Below are positions 15,101 through 20,507 of a stretch of DNA of 64,000 bases, piece after piece. The stretch lies in NCBI RefSeq assembly GCF_900142535.1, contig NZ_FRBE01000014.1, positions 1-64,000 of the forward strand. The letters are read 5' to 3'. How positions within the stretch are numbered: the first letter of the stretch is position 1; the number at the start of each line of letters is the position of its first letter. Origin of the DNA: Fibrobacter sp. UWEL (GTDB lineage: Bacteria > Fibrobacterota > Fibrobacteria > Fibrobacterales > Fibrobacteraceae). The notes beneath the pieces are model-generated. The model did not search any database. It saw only the letters and a program-made list of their open reading frames with translations, and was not told the DNA's origin. Both the position numbers and the translations under genes were made by a program.

Positions 15101-18100
15101 AAGGACCGGATAGACGCCGGTGACGGTGACAACGTGGTAATGGGCGGTCTCGATAACGATACGATTGACACCGGGACCGGTAAGGATGTCGTCTTTGGCG
15201 ACAACGCCTATGCGACATTCCGCGGCAATGCTTCCGAGGCGCAGAACCAGTTGGACGAACTCCAAAACATCCCTACCATTTACGATGAATCGACCCTCAG
15301 TTTCAACTTCCAGGGGCCTGCCCAGACGGGTGTTGCCGCAAACGAGCAGGCCGGTGCCGTTGCTGACTACACCTTCAGCCAAATGGATGAAACCACGGGC
15401 GAATTCGTGGATGTTACCGAGCATGCGGACTATCGCGTTGGCAACTGGAACAATATTAAGAACCCCTCCGGCATCGAGGCGGGCACCTATGGTAACGAGG
15501 ATGACGAAATTGTGCTGTTCGACAACGGCTCCCGTGCTAGTGCCGTGAGCGTAACGTACGGCGCAACCGAGGCCCACCGCATTGACACGACCACGGGGCA
15601 ACAGATACGTTTGCACGGCTACGATCAGAGCAATAAGGTTCACGGTTCCGACCCGGGCGACGTAAACCTGATGAAGAGCGGCCTGGATACGAGCCGCAAC
15701 AACGACCAGACCAAGCTGCTTGTACAGGTTGACGGCCTCTCGCAATACTTTACGGATTATGACGTGGTAGTTTACCTTGATATGGTCCGTGAAAATTCCT
15801 GGTCACCCGACAGTGTCCGCATGGTTACTCTCTACCGCGACTATGTGGACAAAAATGGAGTGTCCCACAGCGATGTAGCCGGGTGCTACTTTGTGAATGA
15901 CCCTGAGTCGAATACGTTCAACGGCAACTGGATTGTCGCTACGGCTACGACTGCCGAACAGGCCAGGGACGCAAGGGATATCGCGGGTAACCCGGTATAT
16001 GCCAATTGCGTCATATTCAAGGGTATCAGTGGAGACCGGTTCCATGTCGAGATTACCGATGGCGACCCCAGCAACGGTCAGAACGGCAAGGACCGTGCTG
16101 GCATTGCGGGCATACAGGTGCGCGGTCGCCACCACAAGCAGGACGTGGCTGCATCGACAGATATTGCCTATGGCGGAAACGATACCGTCAGGACATCCGG
16201 TGGCGACGATATCGTCGTGGGCGGGACAGGCAATGACCAAATCAACGCTTACGGTGACGAACATTACGGTATCAATGACAATGACGTGGTTTTTGGCGAC
16301 AATGCCAAGATGCTGTTCACCGACCGCGATGACGCCGCCACTACGGCATCCACGATAACGACCGCGGAATCCGTCATTTCGACTGACATGTCTGCCACCT
16401 ATGACGACACCATTTTGACTGGCGACGGTGATGATACGGTGGTGGGCGGCCTCGGTGTCGACAAGATTGATGCTTCTGCGACTCCCACCGCTGATGGGAC
16501 TCTTGATGGGGTTGATGTCGTGTCGCTCAACTTCGTGGATATCTCCACGCCGGAAAGCCTGCTTATGCGACAGGGCGAGTCTGCCGGTGTCGTTGTCGAT
16601 TCGAACTGGCACAATGTTTACCAAGCTGGCTCGCAGCAGAGGGAATTCGGACAGGACCCGACGGACGTGCATTTCCGTTACCATATCAACGGCAATAACG
16701 ACGCCCCGACAGAAAAGGTTAACGCGTCCATGGATGCTGACACCGGCAACAATAAAATGTTCAAGACCTATGTCTGCGGTCAGGCCCATGACACGCTTAC
16801 GCTTGAACTCTCCAACATACCCGCAAGCGAGAGCGATCCACGCGATGTCTATGTTTACATAAGCGGAATCGACAACGAGCGCGACGGTTACGACTATATT
16901 TTCAAGATTACGGGTAGCAACGGCCAGACCTACTTCCTTAACGACTGGATGGGCGACTGTTTTGATGGGGAATACAAGCAGGTCACCTGTACCAGCTATC
17001 AGAAGGGGGCTCTTGCATCTGGCATAACACCGAATGTTACGATGATTGGCAACTATGTTGTGTTCCGCAATGTGAAGGCTAGTTCGCTTACGGTAAGCAT
17101 TAGTCGTTATGATTCCACCATGGGAGATGCGAAGTGGAACAATATTCCCGTATTTAGCGGTGTGCAGATTGTGAAGAGCTCTCTGCCGACCGAGGCTATC
17201 GAAGTTGGTGGCGACCACGACAAGGACCTTGTTTTTGGTGACGAGGCTAGGTTGCTCTTTGATTTGGATATCCCGTTCGCGGGTGACGAGAACGTAGCCG
17301 ACTACAGGAACAGGGTAATTACATCGGAATCGGTTGCAATGACTGACGGCAATGTTGCGAAGGGTGCTGGCGATACGATTGTGACTGGCAAGGACCGCGA
17401 TGTCGTCGTAGGTGGTGAAGGAATTGACGAAGTCTATTGCGGTGCTGGTGACGACGTGGTTATTGGTGACAGGGCATCGCTTAAGGTGGAGCACAACAAT
17501 CCTATCGGCGTGTTCAGCCAGAATGTCGAGATTGTCCTTGAGGACAACGACTATACCAAGGCACAGAGGCGGCGTTTCGTCGATGGCGACACCGGTATGA
17601 GCGTAAACGAGATGCAAGACCAGGTTAGGCAGGGGCGTATCGAGGGCATAGCCCTTGAGACTGCTGGCGACACGGGCGACCACGTGTATGACGAATCGTC
17701 CAAGAACCTCGTGTTCAACGGAAATCTGACTGCAACTGGATTCGAAGTCCCGGACATCGAATTTGCCGGTTCTGAAACGGCACCGGACGATGGCAATAAC
17801 CAGACGGAGCCCGACGACAACAATACTCAGCCCCAGGATGGCGAAACCGGGAATGGTGAAACCGGCAACGGGCAAGGCGGTGAAACCGGGAATGGCGAAA
17901 CCGGCAACGGGCAAGGCGGTGAAACCGGGGACGGCGAAACCGGCAACGGGCAAGGCGGTGAAACCGGGAATGGCGAAACCGGCAACGGACAGGGCGATGA
18001 ACCCGGCATAACGACCATAGAGTCGTACGACATGCAAACTCCGCTGTTCCTTACTGCCGGTGAAACTGTGAAGGTCGTTTTCCACGAGTTCTACCGTGAC

Positions 18101-18328
18101 ACAAACTATGTCCCCAACCTGAAACTTATCATTATCGGAAGTCAGGGCCGGTTCCCGGCTATCGATGTTGACCTTGAAACTGCTACCGGACCGCTGCACC
18201 TGGATATTCCGAGCACGTGGTGGTACTCGGTGGATGTGCCGGACCAGCCGAATGGCGAAAACGGTTGTTTCGAGATCTATTTCAGAGCGGAAGAAGACTC
18301 CGTAGTGGTAGTATCCATCGCGCAGTAG
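122..18328 (+). CDS. giant LEPR-XLL-type RTX-like secreted protein (6068 aa)
   Basis: Very large, acidic, predicted exported protein. The N-terminus has a Lys/Arg-rich stretch (residues 4-15) followed by LEPRLMMSAD at 23-32, the LEPR-XLL type motif known from giant proteins of several thousand residues; no classical signal peptide is visible. Residues about 50-2750 are beta-rich repetitive sequence. A canonical EF-hand loop (DPNKDGKIRLNE) sits at 2651-2662. Calcium-binding nonapeptides of GGxGxD type are dense at about 2788-3190 and recur near 3370-3580, 4690-5040, 5346-5400 and 5700-5790. Two regions near 3640-3800 and 3980-4160 look Calx-beta-like. Two similar beta domains (about 5050-5340 and 5465-5695) precede a Gly/Glu/Thr linker and a final domain of about 110 residues. 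The next two genes follow directly on the same strand and probably export it. Likely an adhesin or other surface or released protein; the exact role is unknown. Confidence 0.88.
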   Translation: MNMKRIKKSVKKSTKNNYRIEALEPRLMMSADPVIDVDDLSNLSTQFETISDRVFDETTSLFNTFCVIDAELDNLNIADRVNNGVNSIKDLVEDSLATAKGTLQNLLGDASTYIKGEVDNFNDNIAAQAESTQSAITQISLKDFATKYLKDFVNAHPEYKDFTFNYTDSKLVVEYDLETVKEIGSLEIIAGGETFNLTGDGTNLAVNASISAEIELDADVSGTMLDNVSDIGSPTVAAKSLDVSIANLGLNAEFLGFGITEVDNDSTPDLKISYNAEQETPSASVDVDLEFSLSPANADSLPFMFKEGEMLKISKVGTDFELKIPDIVKNESFTLADFAGSLKNIELDKLPFLKSHASELKNALDKITELENYWAKVSMAFGGAVEKVEGETDAFQLKISQLASWLGKFVGDKADEMKENVKQISLATLNGGNVGSLVNVFDGITDFTSATDTLGLKTGDNTLRLFLTANSGTLEKLNLNLIELEDLLMEATIELDVTINVSSEGKVSFGSVAVGDFTASITKKESVTKELDLGLFTASIENLKAKYQIKVDSANGSKVTSTLELSCGQLSLKSGSIDIFGPVADQNISYNFSEDIWIFPEAIKKYTSLTGDTLVNQVAIYLDTVQTALRGLIEKNVKLDFLGGSTDTIVNIVDKVEKVVFGEKGLDSLGKIDDSLVKVGLLKYVDGAYTKNFADFADFQKVFNYSWAHFVLGKDLNQIETVLKSTDMEIQKSLDFLDIEFMDKNGKELVQKIESDVEEEVAAEVADATEVALLDHCKLTFNLGFNFAKVFDLNFENTLKSGGLVGVSTNGFATASGNAGMSFTLDIHFSSETIGEDTELPASIERENSSYSIFSLPEEYTLDSELTFNVIDKDDKSELATIKGQEKYGISGTSTWTVIPAGTSGKNVEISVTSSKDRLLVTNDAKFDLERGKDVNAFSELRLTSSNLQTTFLAENVSEDGKIKIYVKKQNPSAPPTSVGNPVEIEIDLAEVMGGDFYKEILWESDLKGRLNEFFSLQKSDDIPLLEVKDSIIGSGRSVMNTFGLYVVDVVESTNTSGAKEYSIRFGCDPKRLQDYVQGDNGDPSGLYYELCDAAGVNVTYMRISGEIKPSATLGEAGILIGTDTFFPAEMVSTLYETATERDNVLSDFRKNHPILESVLTYTSFDVEDANDASKTKYGVSVSGTNVTISNSVARLLISKTDGSSTTSNSYIVNTENCHNFSSLANAIKDANVPGIKDVQVVNGKLVFITDVDVTVKLEGTPLDAEKGDFKIKGYDPIDFQDLKKGSEVLTLSGSTTIYDVVAAVNQELDESGVSLYYNDTEGKAMDHLEFRSANPFSLENIGASTVLQGLGFVAGEARADGKGEYRIVGATLTGPDWSKLFSLESIEDAKIKLSADATFQIGADISFFKDPVASGDNYKITLSEESAQYPIDEGGLLMVGSDYYRVLGVGSEEISGKTYKVIIVSKGAVNAEGSDFVATKDSVATYVASANASVGFLGVDAAVDGSIRVSAEMNLKKDSAATETSSDKDAITGNILGFDYEMTFDVTSADTEEETDADVPKFELMAWSSIGDETYKVASGDVSLRKPVDGVPNSPSTTVGPYAVTSSFNLDDGFSQMVGDLKSISVEQIFTVLENVVDRIAETTKKTNDVKIPVINKSVGDLVNVANDLRDIVSKLRQEKVTNFQQLVKLLKAQLEDFGLTAYEGASGAVKDLIELDVVPVEEDGITKYQLAIDFNIDKGFKDSYEFNFGNGTVGVNGSAALEVQGDFWFTLGAKINLNSTSIDLSLENAIQFGANVEILGDKLSFNLGVDGLSDSAAGAFLKNLITVGAKDNTAYVYGKAELLGSYGNSGLSVTGFDALHTPFNFALPAVVLGKLPVSVCGVDMGEIKLGEWTNSVNCPDSADEAKNGLTSIFDDFKNAWLATANGSGDAASLTTARNDLNAKAIIIEKGTFAESSSKSNFDFDLYTGPKDETPDSGTLVADVSGVYDKIIEYSNFGTMDWFEKIKLVVGALNNMLDSLEGNLNGNLASTMKSMPVIGDALSNGVDFLSVLKKKVLEPLSNYLYESTGLTAELLAQKLDSLFSGYFDEETFALLPPVDNNDLWKRSKQGTWYRSGDGFAEWYLNLGQVYSLGRNIDLNLGLPGLGLETNGGVSLSLDWNLQFGFGVSQENGFYFIFDDGNELDVIAQASLNGKIIGKLAGLGLELDASDADAAKIKLSLGVDLGGKNGGTDVGKGLLLDETEKAAYDAKSNESEKKEYLETLRADATRELKNLSTVNVAQAISMPVFSYDASVNLNLGLMVGIASDLKISDESTPKFPNITGIFVFSWAYGSASESTDNAIQRLGFQNLEFDMGSFIGGVLGPIVSKIQKVVEPLEPLIEFLTTPFPVLDDLGIEITPLDLAKKFGNAKSFDDSMVYAIKDLIAMSKKISAAKGKSLKLSLGNFDLIGGDGDYFDALDVLNGYKSKDSLNSSIADYAPSLNTAPDSKNSINNQANSMMAANGFNKSEKDGKSDWTFIWDEPSKIFQLLLGNDVPLVEYDMPALRFDFNWDTFVRIWGPLGVRLGVSFNASIDLAFGYDTLGIRQWVGGGYKDFGSLLNGFYVNDLDKNGNDINELSFYGGVKASAELNAGVSAGVGGGVGIDVGFNLYDPNKDGKIRLNEIATLFKEEGLFGFFDVNGKITAKLYAYVDLWLTKKEWNITDDITLFSFEYTHSTPPVMASEANGDVVANIGPNSTSRVATDDINPSLDDGDETLNLYLDDLSVYKESNKEKKYGSIKEKDGKLLVDAGAGNDRITLFGNFNRNIEINGGDGDDFIDLSGLTINGDHSVIIWGGAGNDTIIGAAGLNIIFGDMGVARIEEKEEEEGNKSYKYVAEANVDANVAGQDTIYGGSYRDIIFGGAGIDQINGGTGNDLIFGDGGRALFDGADNWASVDGNDKTTYDYTKIFGDVKTNSAAIDRTDISLDGANDVLIGGAGDDAIYGGGGHDYIDGAAGEDTLDGGKGNDRILGGSDSDNISGGEGMDMIFGDRFADSGAEFLFNFVAPFTAESFSEDFKAAYNVPGEKINAKSFDINLDEDKGRGINKNKYKDNLTTILGSDAVKKVYVADTTTTRATDYISGNDGDDLIFGDGGAHDGETDYIEGGIGNDLIDGDGGNDTINGGIDNDVIYGGAGDDIIDGGAGNDSLYGDEGFTAYGEKEGFETLADGSVTPTDSAGIKEYIDNKLAFGDNLGIGKKLYTNAKSTTTESGNDKIVTGPGMDFVDGQDGSDKIIVNLMGESVTSYANVTDSGVNGSDSLTVEGTEVDDDLLMRMNKTHKLGFVALLPDTLNQLEGEQKTADDLSKNTNIERVNFTNAMDVVNLNGNGGKDTIRIDGTAKVTNVDGGAGSDTIQVGQLYNSERNDQSSAVVTVNDAFDTVKTSEEKYLSDGVTDNTTLNVDGGLDEDFLLTLGNKGRLNMAGGKGDDAFVIASYSVEDPDNMVEGPDGVKTPKLVAIKKGPVSIDGGDGNDSLLIGGTNGDDSIVVSKEGVLSNVVGVKAAGVEKTTFDAGAGDDIFDVVSSNANDATIINGGKGNDTVVAGGLQESMTLYSAETDGQSCFVKYEVFEPAEEGKDEKVLESHSDKFVVIDTSLNTPAVFISGDAQTITDPQISISEGSAKTFYLRASNIAEGETVKVQLMAPMVSSNDFMRGDRGLLIAACVGSKLYNGTVKFDSTGAVIEGSDSNCVSGYGETIDLYLDASHTSVEISVFALNDLFVESEASKSISISSAQVNAAGEVVKELSKSMTVAPVKVVSDSGVRDTINLLTYAEEFSGSASVSLPKGLGSKVAAVYAAGVNNALTLGTDYSVDIDTLNIKTATYIGKKIVVLFRGSNMRIDGAKATLVYDDLSQLDVQFTDEAGSQKTVLAEGAVRPAGVTALEGVYYRLEGNTIVFFNSGNKRLMTLHGTLSVSLKTSAPAASAGVAASSATSTPTGTIPSEAVASETQQVSVPAISIAEHSSMLVETEGENEPNSVTYAVTCNKDIAEGETLTVRISAIDAVRDMGEDPTQQLTIGAVIPEEVLAALVAENSDFKSDDFIAKDSANSKYVILTFTSKIKSFNITVTAKADDFSETYGVTTVMEGDNLIGDIDGAVYAYGEGTSMDISTDSPSLLRYNHRIEPDDESEQVGVASEQAELKYIVASKYNEKNEYPSDALKAIGNLDAKTLTVALTAIDPEADAEGYKFEEGKYKGKTVRFVANDSENGIKVGENENAKESEWFRINECKLSEGNIVLTLNKAVVGFDAANSMVLFSTPKDYLFVDEKTCVDRIFVNNQSASTDANSTFEAFATKLAEMNFDPTKTYTGEEVAQIAAELGLVGMDAENVLSFFKNVSETEGSMNMDPNALRFTHTEIGKRGISVSDFEFGEYNLGTGSDTVDISKTLHREDGFQTFTVVNTGDINSAKSNTVGEVIGTATFSASSVSAAGLFHYDIAVDTGVTFEKTAEDTRIYYVDAEIVKTENGETEVVGTQRREIVDVFDSISGFDVKDDFILRDGESIAGFTFIQAKFDDIINVNSYKEDVASTVIAESVVVDLDEEETDESPATEAEESDTEETVVMDGFAYNYTIKDENAATIEASVAAATEAGKSIYVDAKLSDGTTQRRLVVAGSLTSSSFRTDRAFTLPSDDSIYIKSFSFGYGYVGDGQLVVNAESGNDQIFGVNPDVTRNDMVLFGGKGADYINVSQGGIAFGDMGVVEYASLTKADEFTTRLGYELIDDEPETIHTTIAKDASGKLDKQTDGIRRNATNVRSVADDIGDIDMITLGGTDSNVIGGAKGDVLSVSGNMNVVLGDSGSVQYDAGNLENAVYGDSVGKGLHIVETTSDDIGGVDNISISGGKNIAMGGFAGDDIRITGADNIAAGDGGKLEVFEKRQVLETTSDELGGEDFITTGDGANVVLGGTTHDVIHTGDGNDTIVGDGGKVVMDLNRNALLVTNEGHDIPVLEGEGENAALKSSAGKDRIDAGDGDNVVMGGLDNDTIDTGTGKDVVFGDNAYATFRGNASEAQNQLDELQNIPTIYDESTLSFNFQGPAQTGVAANEQAGAVADYTFSQMDETTGEFVDVTEHADYRVGNWNNIKNPSGIEAGTYGNEDDEIVLFDNGSRASAVSVTYGATEAHRIDTTTGQQIRLHGYDQSNKVHGSDPGDVNLMKSGLDTSRNNDQTKLLVQVDGLSQYFTDYDVVVYLDMVRENSWSPDSVRMVTLYRDYVDKNGVSHSDVAGCYFVNDPESNTFNGNWIVATATTAEQARDARDIAGNPVYANCVIFKGISGDRFHVEITDGDPSNGQNGKDRAGIAGIQVRGRHHKQDVAASTDIAYGGNDTVRTSGGDDIVVGGTGNDQINAYGDEHYGINDNDVVFGDNAKMLFTDRDDAATTASTITTAESVISTDMSATYDDTILTGDGDDTVVGGLGVDKIDASATPTADGTLDGVDVVSLNFVDISTPESLLMRQGESAGVVVDSNWHNVYQAGSQQREFGQDPTDVHFRYHINGNNDAPTEKVNASMDADTGNNKMFKTYVCGQAHDTLTLELSNIPASESDPRDVYVYISGIDNERDGYDYIFKITGSNGQTYFLNDWMGDCFDGEYKQVTCTSYQKGALASGITPNVTMIGNYVVFRNVKASSLTVSISRYDSTMGDAKWNNIPVFSGVQIVKSSLPTEAIEVGGDHDKDLVFGDEARLLFDLDIPFAGDENVADYRNRVITSESVAMTDGNVAKGAGDTIVTGKDRDVVVGGEGIDEVYCGAGDDVVIGDRASLKVEHNNPIGVFSQNVEIVLEDNDYTKAQRRRFVDGDTGMSVNEMQDQVRQGRIEGIALETAGDTGDHVYDESSKNLVFNGNLTATGFEVPDIEFAGSETAPDDGNNQTEPDDNNTQPQDGETGNGETGNGQGGETGNGETGNGQGGETGDGETGNGQGGETGNGETGNGQGDEPGITTIESYDMQTPLFLTAGETVKVVFHEFYRDTNYVPNLKLIIIGSQGRFPAIDVDLETATGPLHLDIPSTWWYSVDVPDQPNGENGCFEIYFRAEEDSVVVVSIAQ
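8483..9690 (+). repeat. main RTX-like nonapeptide repeat block inside the giant gene
   Basis: This coding segment (residues about 2788-3190) holds the densest set of GGxGxDxIxG-like nonapeptides, for example GGAGDDAIYGGGG and GGDGGNDTINGG, interrupted by two non-repeat inserts. Such repeats bind calcium in parallel beta rolls and usually fold only outside the cell, where calcium is plentiful. This supports secretion of the protein but does not by itself mean type 1 secretion. Confidence 0.8.
17840..17995 (+). repeat. four 39-bp tandem repeats encoding a GETGNG linker
   Basis: Four in-frame copies of a 39-bp unit encode the 13-residue unit GETGNGETGNGQG (the third copy has one Asn to Asp change). 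They form a flexible linker between the body of the giant protein and its last roughly 110 residues. The near identity of the copies at DNA level indicates recent expansion and probable copy-number variation between strains. Confidence 0.95.
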
Positions 18329-18347
18329 CGTCTGGCACGGGAAAACT

Positions 18348-20507
18348 ATGCCTCTCGATAAACAGCGTAAAATCTTCCATGAGTCGTGGTATCGCCTGGC
18401 CGGGAGCAGGATTGCTCTGCGGTCCAGTGTTCGTGTACATCGACAAATGTACCGAGGCATTCTCTGGTATGTACTTTACGAGCCGTTTACGAACCAGTAT
18501 TTTCGCTTGCCGCAGGGGGCTTACTCCTTTGTTTCACGCCTTTCTTCAAAAAGGACTGTCGGCGAAATTTGGAACTCCATGCTTGAAAGTGGTGAAGGGG
18601 ATATTCCCGGACAGGGCGAAGTCATTGAAATGCTTGCCCAGCTTTACCAGGCGAACATGCTGCTCTATGACGGTGTTGAAGATGGAACAAAACTTTTTGA
18701 GCGAGACAAGAAACGAAATCGCAAAAAAGTCAAGTCCACCCTGCTAAACATCTTTTTCCTTCGTATTCCCGTTTTTGATCCGGACCCGCTTCTGAATCGG
18801 CTTCGTTGGCTTATACGCATCTTAATCAGCAAGCCCATGTTTCTTGTTTGGCTCGCGACAGTCTTTGTTGCCGTTAAGTATGGGATTGAAAACTTCGATG
18901 CGCTCAAGGATCAAAGTGCAGGCTTCCTGTCCCCATCCAATATCGTCTGGGTGTATGTCTGCACCGTTTTTGTAAAGCTGTTCCATGAATTTGGGCATGC
19001 GAGCGTCGTCAAGAAATATGGCGGCGAGGTCCATACGCTGGGCGTGATGTTCATGCTGCTAGCCCCCTTGCCCTATGTGGATGCCACGGCAAGCTGGTCT
19101 TTCCGTAAAAAGAGGCATAGAGCCTTTGTTGGTGCTGCAGGAATGCTATTTGAATTCTTTATAGCTTCGGTGGCGCTGATTCTTTGGGCAAATCTTGGCG
19201 GAGGTACTGCAAGGGCTCTGTGCTACAACGTCTTTATCATCTGCTCGGTTTCTACAGTCCTGTTCAACGTAAACCCGCTCATGCGCTTTGATGGCTACTA
19301 CATTCTGACAGACTTGCTGGATATGCCGAATCTGCAACAGCATTCCGCAAGGCATTTGCAGTATCTTCTGGAGCGTTATGTCTTTAGAAAGCGTGATGCG
19401 GAGCCAGTTGCCTTTACCGTAAGCGAAAAGCTGATTTATACATTCTATGGAATTGCAAGCGCAATTTACAGGTTCTTCCTGTTTGCAGGTTTTATCGTCG
19501 CCATTTCAGCTCATTACTTGATTCTTTCCTTTATCATGGGAATTCTTCTGTGCCTGACCATGGTTGTTATTCCTGTGGGCAAGTTTATCAGGTATGTCTT
19601 TTGGGAACCAGCCCTTTCAAGAGTCCGAAACAGGGCTGTCTTTGTAACAATCTTATTCTTCTCGGTGTTGCTAGGAATTCTGTTTGGCTTGCCTGTTCCC
19701 GACACGTTTACCGCCCCTGGAGTATTGGAGGCCCGTCGCTATGAAAATACAATTGCCACCGAGGGCGGCTTTGTCAGCAGGGTTTACAAGAACAGCAACA
19801 GTTCTGTTAAAAAGGGTGATACCCTACTGTTGCTTCGTAATAGTGAATTGCAATATGCCATTGATGGAAAACGAGCCGAAATTCAAGAAGCAAAACAAAT
19901 GTACAATCGGGCGCTAAGTGAAGCCCCGGAGAATATGTCACCGTTGAAAAAGAGGATTGCCGTTTTAAGGCAGGAGTTGGCTGAACTTGAAAAGAGCAAG
20001 CGTGAACTTGCCTTGATTGCGGGCATAGACGGTGTGTGGAGTGCTCCCGGAATCGAAGACTATGTAGGGCGTTGGGTTGGAAAGGGTGATTCCGTTGGGA
20101 TTTTACTTGATACAACTTCCTTTGACTTTTTGGCTGTGGTAAACCAGGAAGAAGGTGCTAGGTTGTTTGGACAGCGGCCCATCCGCATTTCGGTCCGTCT
20201 GCATGGCGATGTGTTCAAGGAATTGCAGGTTGTATCTGCAAAGGCAATCCCCAGCGCCCAGGATCGACTGCCTTCCAATGCCCTTGGGTGGTTCGGTGGC
20301 GGCGATGTCGAAACAAGGAGCGACGGAACGTCGGAACAGACTGCGGAGCCTGTTTATTTACTGCGGGCAGAACTGCCAGATTCCGTTGGTGTTCGTGGAC
20401 TGCATGGCCGGACTGGTAAAATACACTTGTTGCTGGGCTACACACCGCTAGCCACGCAGGGCATTCGCAAGATTCGCCAGGCTTTGCAAAAATACTATAG
20501 AATGTAA
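18348..20507 (+). CDS. PqqD-like / M50 metalloprotease-like / HlyD-like membrane fusion protein
   Basis: A 719-residue protein in three parts. Residues about 15-110 resemble a PqqD-type winged-helix domain, which in other systems binds peptide leaders. Residues about 135-450 form a polytopic membrane region with the M50 zinc-protease signature HEFGH at 213-217 and NPLMRFDGYY at 309-318, so both metal-ligand motifs are intact. Residues about 455-719 resemble a HlyD-type barrel-sandwich adaptor with a coiled coil (about 500-565), expected to lie in the periplasm. The gene begins 19 bases after the giant gene and its stop codon overlaps the start of the SecA-like gene. Inferred role: recognise, process or guide the giant protein across the inner membrane. 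Proteins with an M50 core plus an adaptor are known from bacteriocin and giant-protein loci, but the reaction here is unproven. Confidence 0.82.
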   Translation: MPLDKQRKIFHESWYRLAGSRIALRSSVRVHRQMYRGILWYVLYEPFTNQYFRLPQGAYSFVSRLSSKRTVGEIWNSMLESGEGDIPGQGEVIEMLAQLYQANMLLYDGVEDGTKLFERDKKRNRKKVKSTLLNIFFLRIPVFDPDPLLNRLRWLIRILISKPMFLVWLATVFVAVKYGIENFDALKDQSAGFLSPSNIVWVYVCTVFVKLFHEFGHASVVKKYGGEVHTLGVMFMLLAPLPYVDATASWSFRKKRHRAFVGAAGMLFEFFIASVALILWANLGGGTARALCYNVFIICSVSTVLFNVNPLMRFDGYYILTDLLDMPNLQQHSARHLQYLLERYVFRKRDAEPVAFTVSEKLIYTFYGIASAIYRFFLFAGFIVAISAHYLILSFIMGILLCLTMVVIPVGKFIRYVFWEPALSRVRNRAVFVTILFFSVLLGILFGLPVPDTFTAPGVLEARRYENTIATEGGFVSRVYKNSNSSVKKGDTLLLLRNSELQYAIDGKRAEIQEAKQMYNRALSEAPENMSPLKKRIAVLRQELAELEKSKRELALIAGIDGVWSAPGIEDYVGRWVGKGDSVGILLDTTSFDFLAVVNQEEGARLFGQRPIRISVRLHGDVFKELQVVSAKAIPSAQDRLPSNALGWFGGGDVETRSDGTSEQTAEPVYLLRAELPDSVGVRGLHGRTGKIHLLLGYTPLATQGIRKIRQALQKYYRM

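Noticed and set aside
15803-18460. 885-codon open frame on the minus strand across the end of the giant gene (also 546 codons at 14105-15745 and 498 at 12023-13519)
   Set aside because: They lie wholly opposite a well-supported coding region with strong Gly/Asp codon bias, which keeps the reverse frame open. The translations have no domain signature and no ribosome sites.
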